Shown piece after piece: positions 34,201-46,325 of a stretch of 64,000 nt of DNA; positions within the stretch are counted from its first letter, which is position 1; the number at the start of each line of letters is the position of its first letter. The notes under the pieces were generated by a model. That model was given only the letters and a program-made list of their open reading frames with translations, did no database searches and had not been told where the DNA came from. The position numbers were made by a program, and so were the translations under genes. The DNA comes from Apium graveolens (taxonomy: Eukaryota; Streptophyta; Magnoliopsida; Apiales; Apiaceae): assembly GCF_009905375.1 (NCBI RefSeq), contig NC_133653.1, positions 66,933,414 to 66,997,413 on the forward strand. The letters run 5' to 3'.

Positions 34201-35281
34201 TGATCACTTAGCATGCAAGGAGTTTTATCAAATTTTCACCACAAAATTCAAGTCATTATCACATAAACATGCAAAAATTGAACAAAACAACAAGAATGAT
34301 TTCGAGGACCATTCATTCGGCTCCCATATGGTCATGGCCGAATGAAATGGATGGAAATGGCCATTAAATCATCAAGAGTTTCCTTCTCAAGACTTGGCAC
34401 TTATCCATTTATTGTAGTCCTCTCGAAAACAACCTTAAATCCATAAGAATCAAGATTGTATTTTGAGTTTCACTAAAACCTTTACATGCAACCCTTAAAC
34501 TTAAACTTTCTACTCAAAACTCTTTGAAATATGAATGATCATGATATAGGAAGTAATATTTACTTGTATGGAAGGTGGAAACTTGAATGTGGAATGAAGA
34601 AAAGGGGAGGGGGTTAGGTTTTCGGCTAAAAACCCGAGAGGAGAGGGGGAGGGCCGAGAGGAGAGGGAGGAGGGAGGAGAAGTGTGGAAATGGTGGAGTG
34701 AAAGTGGTGTGTTTGTCATGTTTACTTGGTTTTTATTTGCCCATAAGTGAGTGGATGAGAGAAATTACAATAGTAACCTTCCAATCTTAGTTAGGTAGAT
34801 TTGCATGCAAGGACAAAATAGTAATGTGGCTAGTAAAATGAAAGTGAGTGGGGTTGGAATTGCCCTCCTTGCCCCTTGGTTGAATAGAAGAGAGTTTGCA
34901 TGCAAGGGTAATCATGTAATTTGATAATTATTAAGCAACTAATTTCCAAAGATTTATTTTTATATAATAAAATACAAGTTCAAAAATTATAAAATTTATA
35001 CCATAAAATAACTTGGATTTTTTAGAGACTTTATAAAATCATTTTCAAAATTTTGTGAACAAAATGTCTTTTAAAAGAAAATTTTTCCAAAGCTTAGAAT
35101 ATTCCTTATAAATCAAAAATAAAGAAATTAAATAAATTCTTACTTTGAAAAATCATATACTACCCAAAGCAAATTTATAATGCAGAAATTTTCACTCACA
35201 CAAACGTACAAGCATTGAATATATTTTTATTTAACTTAATATTATTCACAAATAATATTACATAAAATGCCGGTCGTAACA
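31233..35281 (-). repeat. 3' LTR of Element 2 (4049 bp)
   Basis: Differences from the 5' copy, by position here: 31421 C/T, 31898 C/A, 32044 A/T, 32122 C/T, 33136 G/A, 34614 T/G, 35142 A/G (each within a base or so). The same hairpins as in Element 1 are at 31696-31729 and 31508-31522. Confidence 0.95.
31401..31472 (-). CDS. Histone H3-tail-like micro-ORF, 3' LTR copy of Element 2
   Basis: Same start context (GCAGCCATGG) and same first 15 codons' product as in Element 1, including KQTARK. Codon 16 is Ala instead of Val. The 72-base frame and its stop are kept. Confidence 0.4.
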   Translation of the reverse strand: MVRFKQTARKTCDADAYVRAQVE

Positions 35282-35300
35282 TCCTCTCCCCCTTAAGGGA
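35282..35300 (-). other. Polypurine tract of Element 2
   Basis: It reads TCCCTTAAGGGGGAGAGGA on the minus strand, identical to Element 1, next to the 3' LTR. Confidence 0.9.
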
Positions 35301-35315
35301 TTCTGTCCCCAGAAT

Positions 35316-38300
35316 CTAAGAGAACAGATGAGGATACCGGGAACGCATATCAGACTCTAACTCCCAAGTCGACTCTTCGACCTTAGGGTTCCTCCAAAGT
35401 ACTTTCACTAAATTTACTGATTTATTTCTAAGACTCTTTACTTGCCAGTCGAGTACTTTAACCGGTTGCTCCACAAATGACAGGTCTGCCTGAATTTCTA
35501 CAGGTTCATATTCTATCACATGGCTAGCGTCAGGATTGTACTTCTTAAGCAACGACACATGGAACACATTATGCACATGCTGATACTGAGGTGGTAAGGC
35601 CAACTCGTAGGCCACCTTTCCTACTTGACTCAAAATCTCAAAAGGACCTACGTATCTAGGTGCTAACTTTCCTTTCTTGCCAAATCTTATCAACCCTTTC
35701 CTAGGTGACACTTTTAGCAACACAGCTTCGCCAATTTGGAATTGAACATCCTTACGCGCTGGATCCGCATACTTCCTCTGTCTATCTTGAGCAGCAAGCA
35801 ACCTTTTCTGAATTAACTTGACTGAGTCATGCAACTGTTGTACCAATTCTGAGCCGAGAATTCTTCCTTCTCCTACTTCATCCCAACTTGTTGGTGATCT
35901 ACATTTTCGCCCGTACAAAGCTTCATATGGTGGCATGCCGATACTGGAATGATAGCTGTTGTTATATGAAAATTCAATTAATGGCAGGTGGTCGTCCCAA
36001 CTTCCAGCAAAATCGATTGCACAACTGCGCAACATGTCTTCAATTGTTTGAATTGTTCTTTCACTCTGGCCATCAGTCTGCGGGTGATACGCCGTGCTCA
36101 TATTCAACTTCGTACCAAGACATTCCTGGAATTGCTTCCAGAATCTTGAGTTAAATCGGGGATCTCTGTCTGAAACTATTGATACAGGTACTCCATGCCT
36201 TAATACGATTTCGTGCACATACAGATGAACCAACTTGTCCAGTGACGACTTCTCATTTATTGGAAGGAAATGCGCCGACTTCGTAAGACGATCAATTATA
36301 ACCCATATTGCGTCATGTCCGGACTTTGTTCGTGGTAGTCCTACTATAAAGTCCATAGCGATATTTTCCCATTTCCATTCTGGAATCTTCAGGGGCTGAA
36401 TTAATCCGCTTGGTCGTTGATGTTCTGCCTTTACTTTCTGACAGGTATAGCACTTCGCAACCCATTCTGCCACGTCTCTTTTCATATTTGGCCACCAAAA
36501 GTTCTTCTTTAAGTCTTGATACATCTTGGTGCTTCCCGGGTGGATTGAAAATTTCGAATGGTGGGCTTCATGGAGGATCTCATTCTTTAATTCAGATACA
36601 TGGGGAATCCATATTCTGGATGAAAACCTTAGTATTCCTTGCTCATCCCTTTTAGTATTAATCTCTTCTCCAGATAACTGATTTTTCTCTTTTTCCATTA
36701 CTTCCTCTTGATACTTCTTTATCTTTTCCAGTAGTGTTGGCTGAAAGGTCATTGCATGACAAACTTCTTTGACTTTCCCATAAGCACAAAGTTCCAATTC
36801 AAATTTTCCGATTTCTTCGGATAACTCTTTTGATGTTATCATTATATTCAATCTTTCCTTCCGACTCAGCGCATCGGCCACTACGTTCGCCTTTCCAGGA
36901 TGGTAATTTATCGAACAGTCATAGTCCTTAATCAATTCCAGCCATCTCCTCTGCCTCATATTGAGCTCTTTCTGAGTAAAAATGTATTTTAAACTCTTGT
37001 GATCCGTGTAGATTTCACACTTTTCTCCATAGAGATAGTGTCTCCAAATCTTGAGTGCGAACACTATGGCGGCTAGTTCCAAGTCATGCGTCGGATACTT
37101 TAACTCGTGCGGCTTCAACTGTCTTGACGCATATGCTATTACCTTACTGTGTTGCATCAACACACAACCCAAACCCTTATGTGAAGCGTCGCTGAATATT
37201 ACAAAATTCCCTTGATCATCGGGAAGTACCAACACCGGAGCTGTTACCAACTTCTGTTTTAACCCTTGAAAGCTATTTTCACATTCTGCACTCCATTCAA
37301 ACTTTTGATTCTTTCTGGTTAACTTGGTCAATGGTGTGGCGATCTTCGAGAAATCCTTGACGAATCTTCTATAGTATCCGGCCAATCCTAGAAAACTTCG
37401 CACTTCCGTAGGAGTCCTTGGCCTCTCCCAACTCATAACTGCATCAATCTTCGCCGGATCCACTTTAATTCCATCATTTCCAATAACATGCCCCAAAAAT
37501 TGAACTTCCTTTAACCAAAACTCACATTTGGTAAACTTGGCATACAACTTCTCTTGTCGGAGTATCTCCAATGCTATCCAGAGGTGCTGCATATGTTCTT
37601 CTTCCGATTTAGAATAAATAAGGATGTCATCAATAAATACCACGACAAATTTATCCAAATACTTCTTAAATACTCGATTCATCAGATCCATGAATGCGGC
37701 CGGAGCGTTGGTCAATCCAAACGGCATTACTAGGAATTCATAATGCCCATATCTGGTCCTAAATGCGGTCTTGGGAATATCTTCTTCCTTGATCTTTAAT
37801 TGATGGTATCCCGATCTCAAGTCAATCTTCGAAAAACATTTTGCTCCCTTTAACTGATCAAAAAGGTCATCTATCCTTGGTAGCGGGTAGCGGTTCTTGA
37901 TCGTTACTTTATTCAACTCCCGGTAATCTATGCATAGACGCATACTCCCATCTTTCTTCTTCACAAAGAGAACAGGTGCTCCCCATGGCGACGTACTTGG
38001 TCGTATCACTCCCTTATCCAATAATTCTTGTAGCTGGCTCGCCAACTCTTTCATTTCTGCTGGTGCCATCCTATACGGAGCCTTTGAAACTGGTTCCGTG
38101 CCTGGAGCAAGGTTGATCTCGAACTCAATTTGTCGATCTGGTGGTAAGCCTGGTAGTTCGTCGGGAAACACATCGGGGAACTCATTAACTACAGGAATAT
38201 CTTCCATGCTGGGGCTGCCTCTCTCTGAATCCACTACATATGCTAGGAACGACTCACAACCTTTTCTAAGTAACTTCTTAGCCTGAATAATTGTAAGAAA

Positions 38301-39929
38301 TAGTCGCTCTTGCCTCTGTCCCTTAAATACTACCTTCTCTCCACTCTTCGTCTTTAAATACACTCTCTTGGTCTTACAATTTATCTGAGCGCTATTCTCT
38401 CCTAACCAATCCATTCCTAAAATTATATCAAACTCTCCCAGCTTGAAGAGTATCAAGTCGGCCGAGAACTTATATCCCGAAATATCAATCTCACATTTTG
38501 GACAAAATTGATTCACAGGAATCTTTTCTTGGTTCGCAATTACCACATTTACTACCTCACTCATAACCGTTTTATCACATTGGATCTTATCAACAAAAGA
38601 TTCTGATATGAAAGATCTTGTGGCTCCCGAATCAATCAATACTTTGGCTTTGACATTATTGAGTAAAAGTGTACCTGCTATCACCTCAGAATTCTGAACA
38701 GCATCTTTCATCTTTAGGTCAAATGTCCTTGCTGTTGCTTGCAGGGTTGGTGCGGGTGGTGGAGGTAATGCCAATACCTCAGCTGGCACGCTTGCACTGG
38801 TACTTGCCACGTTCATCAGAGCTCTGACTGGTCCTGTTGCCTTACACTCCCTAGCCATGTGTCCAGTCTTCCCACATTTGTAGCACGTAACTCCTGGCTT
38901 CGGCATCTTGCACTCATTTGCCAAATGTCCCTTCTGATTGCACCTATAACAGGTCATACTCAGCTTATTGCATACTCCGGGGTGCCTTCTTCCACAGTGC
39001 TTGCATTCTGGCCTCTGGAACCTGTTTTCTCCAACTTGCCCTTGGCTTGCCTGATTGTTCCCTTTTGATTCTTGCCTTTTGCCCAAATTTCCTTTCCTTT
39101 GAAAATTTCCGCCCTTCTGGAAACCAATCCTCTTTACATTCCGATCTTGCGAACTTCCAGCTTCAGACTTTTCTCCATAAAATGGAACCTTCCTCTTCTT
39201 GTTATCCCTCTCTTTCCTTGACTGCATCCCATTATTCTCAATCAGAGCAGCTTTCTGTACTACTCCCGCATAAGTCTCAAGCTCAAACATAGCCACCCTA
39301 TCTCTGATCCAAGGCTCCAATCCTTGCTGAAATTTCTTTGCTTTTTCTTCCTCAGTGCTGGTATACTTTGTCACAAACCTTGACAACTCAGTGAACTTCT
39401 TCTCATATTCCAGTACAGTCATGTTCCCTTGCTTTAACTCAAGAAATTTTAGCTCCATCTGATTCTGCATGTACTTAGGGTAATACTTGTCCAGAAATAA
39501 CTTCTTAAATCTCTCCCAAGAAATCTGCTGAGTGACTTCCATAGCTTTTACTGATTCCCACCAATAAATGACTTCTCCCTTCAAGAAGTAAGTGGCATAC
39601 AGCGTCTTCTGATCGTCTCCTAACTGTACCAACTCAAAAGCCCTTTCCATCTCCTTGATCCATGTGTTTGCTATCACTGGATCAGTGGTATCATGAAATA
39701 CAGGTGGATTCACACTCTGAAAAGCCTTGAAAGTGACAATTTGTCTTGGTGGTACTGGTGGTTCAGGTGGTTGATATGGCTCACGGTTATCTTGGTTTTC
39801 AATTCGTTGTTGAAGAGTTAGTTGTTGTTGAGCTATAGCATTGGTTTGCTGTTGCAAGGTTTCCAGTAGTTGAAGAATGTTTGGGTCTGTGGTGAAGGTG
39901 GTTGTTGGGTTCTTCTTTTTGGGAGGCAT
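35316..39929 (-). CDS. Gag-Pol polyprotein with chromodomain, Element 2 (1537 aa)
   Basis: Same length and domain order as the Element 1 protein: capsid, three zinc knuckles, protease DSGA, RT with FIDD, RNase H, integrase zinc finger and D-D-35-E, chromodomain. I count 13 differences from Element 1, e.g. Arg/Gln at 20, His/Tyr at 52, Pro/Leu at 110, Glu/Gly at 889, Lys/Asn at 1506. None falls on a catalytic or zinc-binding residue. The frame is fully open, so the enzyme set may be active. It is read opposite to the B element it sits in. Confidence 0.95.
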   Translation of the reverse strand: MPPKKKNPTTTFTTDPNILQLLETLQQQTNAIAQQQLTLQQRIENQDNREPYQPPEPPVPPRQIVTFKAFQSVNPPVFHDTTDPVIANTWIKEMERAFELVQLGDDQKTLYATYFLKGEVIYWWESVKAMEVTQQISWERFKKLFLDKYYPKYMQNQMELKFLELKQGNMTVLEYEKKFTELSRFVTKYTSTEEEKAKKFQQGLEPWIRDRVAMFELETYAGVVQKAALIENNGMQSRKERDNKKRKVPFYGEKSEAGSSQDRNVKRIGFQKGGNFQRKGNLGKRQESKGNNQASQGQVGENRFQRPECKHCGRRHPGVCNKLSMTCYRCNQKGHLANECKMPKPGVTCYKCGKTGHMARECKATGPVRALMNVASTSASVPAEVLALPPPPAPTLQATARTFDLKMKDAVQNSEVIAGTLLLNNVKAKVLIDSGATRSFISESFVDKIQCDKTVMSEVVNVVIANQEKIPVNQFCPKCEIDISGYKFSADLILFKLGEFDIILGMDWLGENSAQINCKTKRVYLKTKSGEKVVFKGQRQERLFLTIIQAKKLLRKGCESFLAYVVDSERGSPSMEDIPVVNEFPDVFPDELPGLPPDRQIEFEINLAPGTEPVSKAPYRMAPAEMKELASQLQELLDKGVIRPSTSPWGAPVLFVKKKDGSMRLCIDYRELNKVTIKNRYPLPRIDDLFDQLKGAKCFSKIDLRSGYHQLKIKEEDIPKTAFRTRYGHYEFLVMPFGLTNAPAAFMDLMNRVFKKYLDKFVVVFIDDILIYSKSEEEHMQHLWIALEILRQEKLYAKFTKCEFWLKEVQFLGHVIGNDGIKVDPAKIDAVMSWERPRTPTEVRSFLGLAGYYRRFVKDFSKIATPLTKLTRKNQKFEWSAECENSFQGLKQKLVTAPVLVLPDDQGNFVIFSDASHKGLGCVLMQHSKVIAYASRQLKPHELKYPTHDLELAAIVFALKIWRHYLYGEKCEIYTDHKSLKYIFTQKELNMRQRRWLELIKDYDCSINYHPGKANVVADALSRKERLNIMITSKELSEEIGKFELELCAYGKVKEVCHAMTFQPTLLEKIKKYQEEVMEKEKNQLSGEEINTKRDEQGILRFSSRIWIPHVSELKNEILHEAHHSKFSIHPGSTKMYQDLKKNFWWPNMKRDVAEWVAKCYTCQKVKAEHQRPSGLIQPLKIPEWKWENIAMDFIVGLPRTKSGHDAIWVIIDRLTKSAHFLPINEKSSLDKLVHLYVHEIVLRHGVPVSIVSDRDPRFNSRFWKQFQECLGTKLNMSTAYHPQTDGQSERTIQTIEDMLRSCAIDFAGSWDDHLPLIEFSYNNSYHSSIGMPPYEALYGRKCRSPTSWDEVGEGRILGSELVQQLHDSVKLIQKRLLAAQDRQRKYADPARKDVQFQIGEAVLLKVSPRKGLIRFGKKGKLAPRYVGPFEILSQVGKVAYELALPPQYQHVHNVFHVSLLKKYNPDASHVIEYEPVEIQADLSFVEQPVKVLDWQVKSLRNKSVNLVKVLWRNPKVEESTWELESDMRSRYPHLFS

Positions 39930-40239
39930 GATCCTGAAATAAGAGTTGTGTTATAACAAATATGAATGATAAAATGATTCGAGGGTATCGCATGGCATTC
40001 GCATTTACATATGGGGTCAAGTTTCCAAATTAAGCAGATATGATGATAAAACATAAAATAACAGTTGAGAGCAGATGGAACAATAGCACATAATTATTGA
40101 AATTTTAAAGGTCACAGTACATAGGATTGGGACATAGTCTGATTCTAGAAATAACAGGCTTATTTAAAGGAAAGACGGAAACAACTGGGGATTCCATAGA
40201 GTTTGATAGTACAACAACATGAAAGGTAAATGGAAAGAA

Positions 40240-40542
40240 CTAAGGCTCCACTCCATCTGAACGGGGCTTGGTAGTCTTTTCCTCTCGAAGCGTCTTCACA
40301 ATGCTCTGGAGCTCATCCGCCACCATCTGAATGACATACTGGCTGGTACGGTCCCGGTGTGCTGGCATCTCCTCAAGCTTAGTGTTGACGTACCGAACCA
40401 AGGTCTCAAGTCTCGCAATCATCTGCTCCTTGGGCTTCCCTTCGTAGTTTCGGCTGTCCGGATACACGTTCTTCAGTCGGTCTATCAGTCGGTCGTACTT
40501 GCCCTGAAGCATGTCGAACTCGCGCCTCATCTCAGCATACAC
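40240..40542 (-). CDS. Small ORF upstream of gag, Element 2 (100 codons)
   Basis: It corresponds to the C-terminal 100 residues of the 137-codon ORF of Element 1, with few changes (e.g. Gly/Arg, Val/Ala, Ala/Val and Ser/Thr). The frame starts at an ATG that is TTG in Element 1. Upstream the same frame stays readable through the Ser-rich part (to about 40600), but the Element 1 ATG is replaced by ACG and one base of an A-run is missing. A coiled-coil-like helix is kept. Function unknown. Confidence 0.45.
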   Translation of the reverse strand: MYAEMRREFDMLQGKYDRLIDRLKNVYPDSRNYEGKPKEQMIARLETLVRYVNTKLEEMPAHRDRTSQYVIQMVADELQSIVKTLREEKTTKPRSDGVEP

Positions 40543-40716
40543 GGAGAAAGCAATAGTGTCGTCCGACCCAGAGGATGACGAGGAATGCGCCCTTTGCTGA
40601 CAACCAATAAGAGGAGTATTAATAATAATTTACTTTACCTTCTCTCTCGCGTAATATCTATAACCTACACACAAATCCTATAACCTATTTGGGCTGTCCA
40701 GGGACTCTAAACCGTA

Positions 40717-40728
40717 GCTCTGATACCA
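40717..40728 (-). other. Primer-binding site of Element 2
   Basis: TGGTATCAGAGC on the minus strand, 5 bases from the 5' LTR. Confidence 0.9.
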
Positions 40729-40733
40729 AAACC

Positions 40734-43700
40734 TGTCACACCCCCAACTTAAATAGCAAAATAATTATAGCTATTACATCATTTTAATGAGTATTACACA
40801 ACCAAAATCCAAGATCTTACAGTTTAGGGTTTGGAACAGCCCAACACTACCAACTATTACATCTGATTACAAATACCGAGTCCTCACACAACTATTATTA
40901 CTTATTCTACCTGAGCTCGAATATAAGCATCAGCATCACAGGTCTTACGGGCAGTCTGCTTGAATCTAACCATGGCTGCTAGCTGTAATATCAGGGTAAA
41001 GCAAGAAGTGAGCCAAAAGCTCAACAAGTGCTAACAATACATCGCAAAGCATAAATCGAGATATACCTTTAGGAATGACAATGGAATGACATAATTAATG
41101 ATAATCGAGAGATAAAACTTATGTGAGTTGGCATCATTTTGCTTGCATCAAAACAAATTAAAACCATTCTTAATCAAAATCATTTTATGACGCTACGGAT
41201 TACAGCCGGTGATCAGCCGCGAAGTAATCCCGAACCTCGCTGGGTTCTAAAACATTATTGGGAATCCCTAGGCAACTTTTAAGCCTAATATAAGTGTGGA
41301 AAGGACTCGCGTCTCAGTCCAGATCCACCATTCAAGAAAACATTTGTCCCCCTTTGGGACTGAAAAATCCACCTTTTATTCATTTTGAAAACTGATGACG
41401 ATTTATGACAAAATCTCTTTTGACTGAAATCATTTTTTTTTATCAGGGGATTATAGATCAACTTGAAACACTGGAAATATGACACTAAATCTCAGGGCCA
41501 TGATCCACTAGACTTTACTATATTAGGGTAATCGAGAGATTTCCTTAAACAAGAATTTTGACAAGGAAATTAAGCAAGGCTACTGGATAATATGAGAGAG
41601 TAATGCCAAACTAGGCTTAAAGTAATGGTTGTAGACAAGGTATAGGTATTAGAACATCAAGAAGATAAGCATCACTGGTTCCAATAGGATAGAGGTGCTA
41701 AAATATAAAGGAAGTGATCATCAGCTCAAGATATAACAGGGTATCAAGCTTTAGGGTAAGGATAGGGTTATCAAACAATCATGAATGAATTTAAGAAAAG
41801 ATTGGCTTTTAGGTATCAAGATAAAGTTTCTATCGAGGTTATTTCAAGAGTTGAATCAAAGCATCAGGGTGCAACATCAAGATTTCTCAGGGATCAATAG
41901 CATGATAATCAAAAGGATCAATAAGGTATTATAACACATCTCTATTTTATCATGGCATTAAACTATCATGAAAGACTTTTGAACTACTTGCAATACGTAC
42001 TCGAGGGTTCATGGCATCTCTATGTAACTCAAAGATAAACAAAAGATACTCTTGATTTAAATATATCAAAATGACTCAGGATAATTGCATCGATATATAT
42101 ATGAACTGTTTACAGTAAATGCGAAGGTCAAGTTGAATCACTTGCCTTGAGATAGACTGGTCTGGTCTGACTGGTAGGAGCAACAACTGGAGCTTCACTC
42201 GACTTTTATGGCAAGTTTTCCCTCGTCTCGAGATCCTACATAAATAATAATAATCCTCATTATAATATATTCTTTCCATCTTAACCTATTTACAACCCGA
42301 AATTAAACATGGATGGCACTTAGGCCTATACACACTTAATTCATATCCACCATTTATATTTTCAAATGTACACACGTAGCCACATAATCACATATCGTAT
42401 ATTAATACCAAATAACATCATATACACCATAATGCCACACTAGGCTTGGATGATCTCGACTCACCACTTAAGTTACTTGGTCGCTAACTAAACGAAGTCT
42501 TCGAATTTGGGCTTCCTAACTCAATGTGCCTTTCCTAAATTATCCAAAACCTATTGACCCTCACTTGTGCCTTTTGTTCTACTGACCTTATACTATCTTA
42601 CAACTATGGTGGTCGACCTAATACTCACTTCTAAGTATCCTAAAACTATGTGATAAGTGAAAGTGCTCACTGGTGCAAATTTCAGAATGGTAACTAAGGT
42701 TTCTTGAGTGCATTAGACACTCTTAAACTACAAGTTTTTCTTCAAAATTTTTACACAAGACTCTCCTGACCTAAGGGCATCTCACAAGCTTGATGTGGCT
42801 CAAAGGCCTGGCTTGGGCCTTCTTGGGCCTAAGCTAAAAGTCCAAGGTACCCCTGTTTTTCTGGGCAGAAAATGCCCTGACTTGAATTAACTTGTGACAC
42901 ATGGTTCTAGCTCATATCCTATGAACTATGGTTGGAAAAACTTCTCTGACATACCCTCTAACTAAGGCCCAATTGGGCCTAATGAGGGCCTACCCATGAC
43001 ATGGCCAAATCTCCCTATTTCTAAGTTGCAACAAAACTGTCCCCTGCTGGACAGATCTTGTTATTCTACTTGTGCACCTAACCAAATGTCATGCAAACCT
43101 CCAACCAACTCCTAAAACCTATTATATACTCCCCATACTAACTTCTGGTGGCTTGGGCCTCAAAGTGCACATCAATGACATGGTCAAAACTCACTCTAAA
43201 CCTCAGGGTACTAAACTGATTTTTCTGCAGAAACTATAACTCTCATTTTCCAAGGTTTTGACTTGACAAACCCAATTATCAACAACTAAATACTTAAACC
43301 AAGACCTATACTTGGTATTCTACTGAACTAACTCCCTTTTTCTCAAAATAACCTTGGTGAGATCATCCTTACCTAAGGTGCAACTATGGCAAAACAAAAG
43401 AGACTACTCTTAACAAATCGCAAATCTTCATGCTTTTGAAACAACAAGATATATATTTTTATAAAAGATAACCACAAATTATTACCATACAACAAGAAGC
43501 ATAAATCAATATTATCACATTATTCCTACTGAAATTAAGGCTCACTAACAAAATCTTTTCCAAATGATCAAAATCTTACAACAAACTAAGAGAATTCCAC
43601 ATGCATGCATGCCTTCGGGTTTTTCAAACCAAAACAACATATTTTCTACATATATTCCATCTTAAAATTGACATGCAAGCCTAGCATAAGGTATACCTAG

Positions 43701-44782
43701 ATGATCACTTAGCATGCAAGGAGTTTTATCAAATTTTCACCACAAAATTCAAGTCATTATCACATAAACATGCAAAAATTGAACAAAACAACAAGAATGA
43801 TTTCGAGGACCATTCATTCGGCTCCCATATGGTCATGGCCGAATGAAATGGATGGAAATGGCCATTAAATCATCAAGAGTTTCCTTCTCAAGACTTGGCA
43901 CTTATCCATTTATTGTAGTCCTCTCGAAAACAACCTTAAATCCATAAGAATCAAGATTGTATTTTGAGTTTCACTAAAACCTTTACATGCAACCCTTAAA
44001 CTTAAACTTTCTACTCAAAACTCTTTGAAATATGAATGATCATGATATAGGAAGTAATATTTACTTGTATGGAAGGTGGAAACTTGAATGTGGAATGAAG
44101 AAAAGGGGAGGGGGGTAGGTTTTCGGCTAAAAACCCGAGAGGAGAGGGGGAGGGCCGAGAGGAGAGGGAGGAGGGAGGAGAAGTGTGGAAATGGTGGAGT
44201 GAAAGTGGTGTGTTTGTCATGTTTACTTGGTTTTTATTTGCCCATAAGTGAGTGGATGAGAGAAATTACAATAGTAACCTTCCAATCTTAGTTAGGTAGA
44301 TTTGCATGCAAGGACAAAATAGTAATGTGGCTAGTAAAATGAAAGTGAGTGGGGTTGGAATTGCCCTCCTTGCCCCTTGGTTGAATAGAAGAGAGTTTGC
44401 ATGCAAGGGTAATCATGTAATTTGATAATTATTAAGCAACTAATTTCCAAAGATTTATTTTTATATAATAAAATACAAGTTCAAAAATTATAAAATTTAT
44501 ACCATAAAATAACTTGGATTTTTTAGAGACTTTATAAAATCATTTTCAAAATTTTGTGAACAAAATGTCTTTTAAAAGAAAATTTTTCCAAAGCTTAGAA
44601 TATTCCTTATAAATCAAAAATAAAGAAATTAAATAAATTCTTGCTTTGAAAAATCATATACTACCCAAAGCAAATTTATAATGCAGAAATTTTCACTCAC
44701 ACAAACGTACAAGCATTGAATATATTTTTATTTAACTTAATATTATTCACAAATAATATTACATAAAATGCCGGTCGTAACA
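40734..44782 (-). repeat. 5' LTR of Element 2 (4049 bp)
   Basis: On the minus strand it starts TGTTACGACCGGC and ends GGGTGTGACA. It holds a purine/pyrimidine-biased promoter-like stretch (44088-44180), the hairpin at 41197-41230 and the micro-ORF at 40902-40973. Confidence 0.95.
40902..40973 (-). CDS. Histone H3-tail-like micro-ORF, 5' LTR copy of Element 2
   Basis: ATG in GCAGCCATGG, product beginning MVRFKQTARK. Two codons near the end differ from Element 1 (Val16 to Ala, Val18 to Ile). Start, frame and stop are kept although the two elements have separated. Confidence 0.4.
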   Translation of the reverse strand: MVRFKQTARKTCDADAYIRAQVE

Positions 44783-44787
44783 GACTG
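44783..44787 (+). repeat. Target-site duplication of Element 2, right copy (GACTG)
   Basis: It pairs with 31228-31232. Confidence 0.95.
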
Positions 44788-46325
44788 AACCAAAGAAAGT
44801 GGAAGAAGCTCTTCAAGATGTTGATTGGGTGCAAGCAATGCAGGAAGAGTTAAATGAATTTGAAAGAAATAAAGTTTGAACCCTAGTACCAAGACCAAAG
44901 AACAGATCAATTATTGGTACAAAATGGGTGTTCAGAAACAAAACTGACAGTGATGGCATAATTACAAGGAATAAAGCAAGACTGGTTGCTAAAGGCTACT
45001 CTCAACAGGAGGGTATTGATTATGATGAAACATTTGCACTAGTTGCCAGATTAGAAGCCATAAGGATCTTTTTGGCTTATCTTGCTCATAAGAAGTTTAA
45101 AGTGTTTCAAATGGATGTGAAAAGTACTTTTCTTAATGGAGAATTGGAAGAAGAGGTATATGTTGAACAACCTCCAGGCTTGGTAGATCCTAAATTTCCC
45201 AATCATGTCTACAGGATTGACAAAGCACGTTATGGCCTTAAGCAAGCTCCAAGAGCATGGTATGAGACTTTAGCTTAATTCCTTCTGAAAAGTGGATTTC
45301 ACAGAGGCACAATTGACAAGACTTTATTCTACCTCAACCATGGAAATGACTTACTTTTGGTACAAATATATGTTGATGATATCATATTTGGTTCTACTAA
45401 TTTCAAACTGTGTGAGAAGTTTGCAAATCTAATGCAGTCAAGATATTAAATGAGTATAATGGGAGAACTCAGCTATTTTCTGGGCCTTCAAGTCAAGCAA
45501 ACTGAAGAAGACACTTTTATTTGTCAATCCAAGTATACCAGAAATTTCTTGAAGAAATTTGGAATGCAAGATTGTTCAACTACATCCACTCCCATGGCCA
45601 CTGCAACCAAGTTAGATAATGATACTGGTAAATCAGTAGATATTACTAACTACAGAGGTATGATTGGCTCCTTACTCTATCTAACTGCAAGTAGACCTGA
45701 TATCATGTATGCTACCTGTCTTTGTGCAAGATTTCAGGCTGATCCAAGAGAACCTTACTTATTAGCTATGAAAAGAATTTTCAAGTACCTTAAGGGTACA
45801 GCTGATCTAGGATTGTGGTATCCTAGGGAATTAGATTTTAAGCTAATTGGTTACTCAGATGCAGATTTTACAGGATGCAAAATAGACAGGAAAAGCACTA
45901 GTGGAAGCTGCCAATTTCTTGGAGGTAGATTGGTTTCTTGGTTTAGCAAGAAATAAAAGTCAATTCCCACATCAACTGTAAAAGCAGAATATATTGCTGC
46001 AGGAAGCTGTTGTGCACAGATTCTTTGGATGAAGAATCAGTTACTGGATTATGGGTTAGAATTTTCTAAAATTCCTATTTACTGTGATAATCAAAGTGCT
46101 ATTGCTATGACAGGTAATCCAGTTCAACACTCAATGATAAAGCACATCAGCATTAGGTACCATTTCATAAGGGAACATGTGGATGAAGGTACAGTGAAAT
46201 TGCATTTTGTTCCAACAGATCAACAACTAGCAGATATCTTCACAAAACCACTATGTGAAGCTACTTTAATAAGATTGGTAAATGAACTTGGAATGATTTC
46301 AGGTTCTTTCTCTAAATCTGCTTAG
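44783..46325 (+). pseudogene. RT and RNase H of element B, continued after Element 2
   Basis: It continues the linker broken at 31232 (the duplicated GACTG is the join). [17 protein letters not shown] near 44965, [16 protein letters not shown] near 45113, YVDDIIFGST near 45370. RNase H: DADFTG near 45860, KAEYIAA near 45980, ending KSA and TAG at 46323-46325. In-frame stops: TGA 44877-44879 (Trp in A), TAA 45276-45278 and 45447-45449, TAA 45954-45956 (Gln in A). The YVDD box is intact, but the protein cannot be made in one piece. Confidence 0.9.

Larger units (their letters stand above)
31233..44782 (-). mobile_element. Element 2: intact Tekay-type Ty3/gypsy chromovirus, minus strand (13,550 bp)
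   Basis: On the minus strand: 5' LTR 44782-40734, PBS 40728-40717, small ORF 40542-40240, gag-pol 39929-35316, PPT 35300-35282, 3' LTR 35281-31233, TSD GACTG. It sits in B between integrase and RT. I found seven substitutions between its two 4049-bp LTRs (about 0.17 %). Its polyprotein differs from that of Element 1 at 13 residues that I could find, so both belong to one family, but their U3 regions differ strongly. Confidence 0.95.

Noticed and set aside
40542..40640. A 45-base GT...AG intron in the small ORF of Element 2 (GTAAAG to TTGTCAG)
   Set aside because: Too short for a plant intron, and Element 1 lacks the GT at that place. A one-base loss is the simpler explanation.
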